The notes under the pieces were generated by a model that worked only from the letters and a program-made list of their open reading frames with translations, did no database searches and was not told where the DNA came from. A stretch of 64,000 nucleotides of DNA, from contig JABARQ010000022.1 of assembly GCA_019186985.1 (NCBI GenBank), positions 1 through 64,000 on the forward strand, in the 5' to 3' direction. Origin of the DNA: Prosthecobacter sp. (GTDB lineage Bacteria; Verrucomicrobiota; Verrucomicrobiia; Verrucomicrobiales; Verrucomicrobiaceae). Shown piece by piece: positions 62,316 to 64,000 of the stretch; position 1 is the stretch's first letter; every line of letters starts with the position of its first letter. The position numbers were made by a program, and so were the translations under genes.

Positions 62316-63719
62316 TCAGGCCATGATCTCCTTCACCACATGCCCGGCGATGTCCGTGAGGCGGAAGTCGCGGCCGGCATAGCGGTGAGTCAGACGCTCA
62401 TGATCCATGCCCAGCAGATGCAGGATGCTGGCGTGAAGGTCATGGATGTGAACCTTGTTCTCCTGCGCAAACCAGCCGTAGTCATCGGTCGCCCCGTAGG
62501 CGAACCCGGGCCTCACTCCTCCACCGGCCAGCCACATGGTGAAGCCGTAGGGGTTGTGGTCGCGCCCGTCCTTGCCCTGCGCCGTCGGCGTGCGGCCGAA
62601 CTCCCCCCCCCAGATGACCAGCGTGTCATCCAGCAGCCCGCGTGAACGCAGGTCCTTCAGCAGCCCCGCGATCGGCTTGTCCACCTCGGCGGCGTTTTTA
62701 CTGTGGCCCTTGTAAAGGTTGCCGTGCTGGTCCCACTGCACCTCGCTGTCGCTGTGCGTCACCTGCACAAAACGCACGCCCCGCTCCAGGAACCGCCGCG
62801 CCATCAGGCACTGACGGCCGAAGTTCGAGGTCACCGGATTGTCGAGCCCGTACAGCTTCTGGGTCGCGGCCGTCTCACCCGAGATGTCCTGCACCTCGGG
62901 CATGGTGCCCTGCATGCGGAAAGCCAGCTCAAAGCTGTTGATCCGGCCTTCCAGCATCAGGTCCGGACCGGTGAGCTGGAGGTGCTCGCGGTTGGCCTCG
63001 GCCAGGAAATCGAGCTGCCGGCGCTGCATCGACTCGCTCAGGCGCTTGTTGCGGATGTGCTTCACCACCGCCTGGCTGGAGGGAATGCTCGCATTGCCGA
63101 TCGGCGTGCCCTGGGTCCAGGCGGGAAGGAAGGCGGCGCCCCAGTTGTTCACGCCGCCATGGGCGAGCGTCGGACAGATCGTGATGAAGCCCGGCAGGTC
63201 CTCGTTTTCCGTGCCCAGCCCGTAAACCACCCACGACCCCATGCTGGGCCGCACCTGGGTGTCGCTGCCCGTGTGCAGCTTCAGCAGCGCCCCGCCATGC
63301 GCCGGGTTGGTGCCATGCAGCGACCTCACCACGCAAAGCTCGTCCACGCACTGGGCGACATGGGGGAACAGCTCGCTCACCGGCAGGCCGCTCTGGCCGT
63401 ACTGGCGGAATTTCCAGGGCGATTTCAGCAGCTTGCCGGTCTCGGCAAAGGTCACCCTCGGCATCTTGAAAGGATAGGGCTTGCCGTCGTCACGCTGCAG
63501 CAGCGGCTTCGGATCAAAGGTGTCCACATGGGACGGACCGCCCTTCATGAAGAGGAAAATCACCCGCTTCGCCCGGGGCGCGAAGTGGGTCTTTTTCGCC
63601 ACCAGCGGGTTCGGCGCGGCCGCCATCAGCCCCTGCTCGGCCAGCATGGCACTCAGGGCGAGGCCGCCGAAGCCGCCGGCGCTTTGCTGGAGGAGTGTTC
63701 TGCGGGAAAACGGATTCAT
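62316..63719 (-). CDS. DUF1501 domain protein, Tat-exported
   Basis: The 467-residue protein starts with a twin-arginine signal (SRRTLLQQSAGGFGGLALSAMLAEQG). It has the DUF1501 pattern: KRVIFLFMKGGPSHVDTFDPKP, SELFPHVAQCVDELCVVRSLHG, FVQVTHSDSEVQWDQHGNL, DTLVIWGGEFGRTPTAQGKDGRDHNPYGF. This family is related to sulfatase/alkaline phosphatase folds and is abundant in planctomycetes and verrucomicrobia. It normally sits beside a DUF1549/DUF1553 cytochrome-type partner, which is not seen here. Function unknown; periplasmic. Confidence 0.9.
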   Translation of the reverse strand: MNPFSRRTLLQQSAGGFGGLALSAMLAEQGLMAAAPNPLVAKKTHFAPRAKRVIFLFMKGGPSHVDTFDPKPLLQRDDGKPYPFKMPRVTFAETGKLLKSPWKFRQYGQSGLPVSELFPHVAQCVDELCVVRSLHGTNPAHGGALLKLHTGSDTQVRPSMGSWVVYGLGTENEDLPGFITICPTLAHGGVNNWGAAFLPAWTQGTPIGNASIPSSQAVVKHIRNKRLSESMQRRQLDFLAEANREHLQLTGPDLMLEGRINSFELAFRMQGTMPEVQDISGETAATQKLYGLDNPVTSNFGRQCLMARRFLERGVRFVQVTHSDSEVQWDQHGNLYKGHSKNAAEVDKPIAGLLKDLRSRGLLDDTLVIWGGEFGRTPTAQGKDGRDHNPYGFTMWLAGGGVRPGFAYGATDDYGWFAQENKVHIHDLHASILHLLGMDHERLTHRYAGRDFRLTDIAGHVVKEIMA

Positions 63720-63793
63720 GCCTGAACATACGCTCCGGCAGCGAGCAGCCTAACAATGGGTCCGCCTGAAATCGGCCGGAGGGCGCCGCCGGC

Positions 63794-64000
63794 TCAGACC
63801 TGGGGGACCACCTCCTGGGCATGCACGGCGTCGCAGATCAGGCGCAGGGAGGCCTCCAGGTTGCCGTCGGCCGTCTTGAAGGCGTCGGCATCAATCGTCA
63901 GCGGCGCTCCCAGAACCACCAGCGGCGCGCCGTATTTCGGGCAGGCGATGGCCTGCTCCAGGCTCAGGCCGCCCACGGCCTGCACCGGCACCTTCACCGC
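63794..64000 (-). CDS. 3' end of a gene for a hexulose-6-phosphate synthase-like (OMPDC-superfamily) protein
   Basis: Only the last about 68 codons are in the window. They read VPVQAVGGLSLEQAIACPKYG, then APLVVLGAPLTIDADAFKTADG, ending CDAVHAQEVVPQV. The 'AVGG(L/I)...GAPLVVLGAPLTI' pattern is the final phosphate-binding strand of the orotidine-5'-phosphate decarboxylase superfamily, closest to 3-hexulose-6-phosphate synthase or keto-gulonate-phosphate decarboxylase. The GTG at 63997 is internal, not a start; the gene continues beyond 64000. Confidence 0.65.
   Translation of the reverse strand, partial: AVKVPVQAVGGLSLEQAIACPKYGAPLVVLGAPLTIDADAFKTADGNLEASLRLICDAVHAQEVVPQV

Overview
The window looks like a chromosomal segment of a GC-rich verrucomicrobial bacterium, with Verrucomicrobiales of the Prosthecobacter/Verrucomicrobium type the best guess. 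The signs are very large secreted multi-domain proteins, twin-arginine Gfo/Idh/MocA oxidoreductases, a DUF1501 protein, 'VNAGQLK' motifs at the N-terminus of an Rhs protein, and scattered single housekeeping genes (gmk, deoC, lpd, nadB, leuC, menB) in place of long operons. This is inference from gene content; no rRNA is present.

Region 1 (1-13.8 kb, all on the minus strand) is an Rhs polymorphic-toxin locus. A secreted beta-helix protein (13820-12093) precedes a 2833-residue SpvB/VCBS/TcB-TcC-like Rhs protein (12066-3565) whose variable tip carries an HExxH motif. A small lipoprotein, a candidate immunity protein, follows. Next come an orphan Rhs C-terminal cassette with a different tip and its own candidate immunity gene, then a displaced Rhs core fragment. 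That fragment is cut by an ISL3-like insertion sequence whose terminal repeat supplies its last seven codons.

Region 2 (14.2-23.7 kb) is a catabolic/oxidative cluster: an MFS transporter, a ROK-type regulator, a FAD/NAD(P)-binding protein, an SsuD-like flavin monooxygenase, two Gfo/Idh/MocA oxidoreductases and a FAD-dependent oxidoreductase. Two copies of one operator-like 21-bp sequence lie about 40 bp upstream of the MFS gene and of the monooxygenase gene. Four copies of a REP-like inverted repeat lie between the genes.

Region 3 (23.8-47.2 kb) holds guanylate kinase, two large secreted repeat proteins (1338 and 3588 residues) that appear to share a C-terminal module, an M19 dipeptidase homologue, a metallo-beta-lactamase-fold hydrolase, deoxyribose-phosphate aldolase, tRNA-Val(GAC), a LolC/E-like permease, a serine hydrolase and an unknown secreted protein.

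Region 4 (47.2-48.3 kb) is a repeat-rich intergenic block: two about 245-bp direct repeats flank a palindromic segment and border a gene remnant.

Region 5 (48.3-64 kb) is mostly core metabolism: dihydrolipoyl dehydrogenase, a PAS-AraC regulator divergent from a DapA-family lyase, L-aspartate oxidase, a secreted protein of unknown function, an LsrF-like aldolase, a Gfo/Idh/MocA oxidoreductase, LeuC, MenB, a PfkB kinase, an OmpA-like protein, a membrane-anchored helix-hairpin-helix protein, a DUF1501 protein and the 3' end of an HPS-like gene. All functional calls are from reading the protein sequences; no database search was run.
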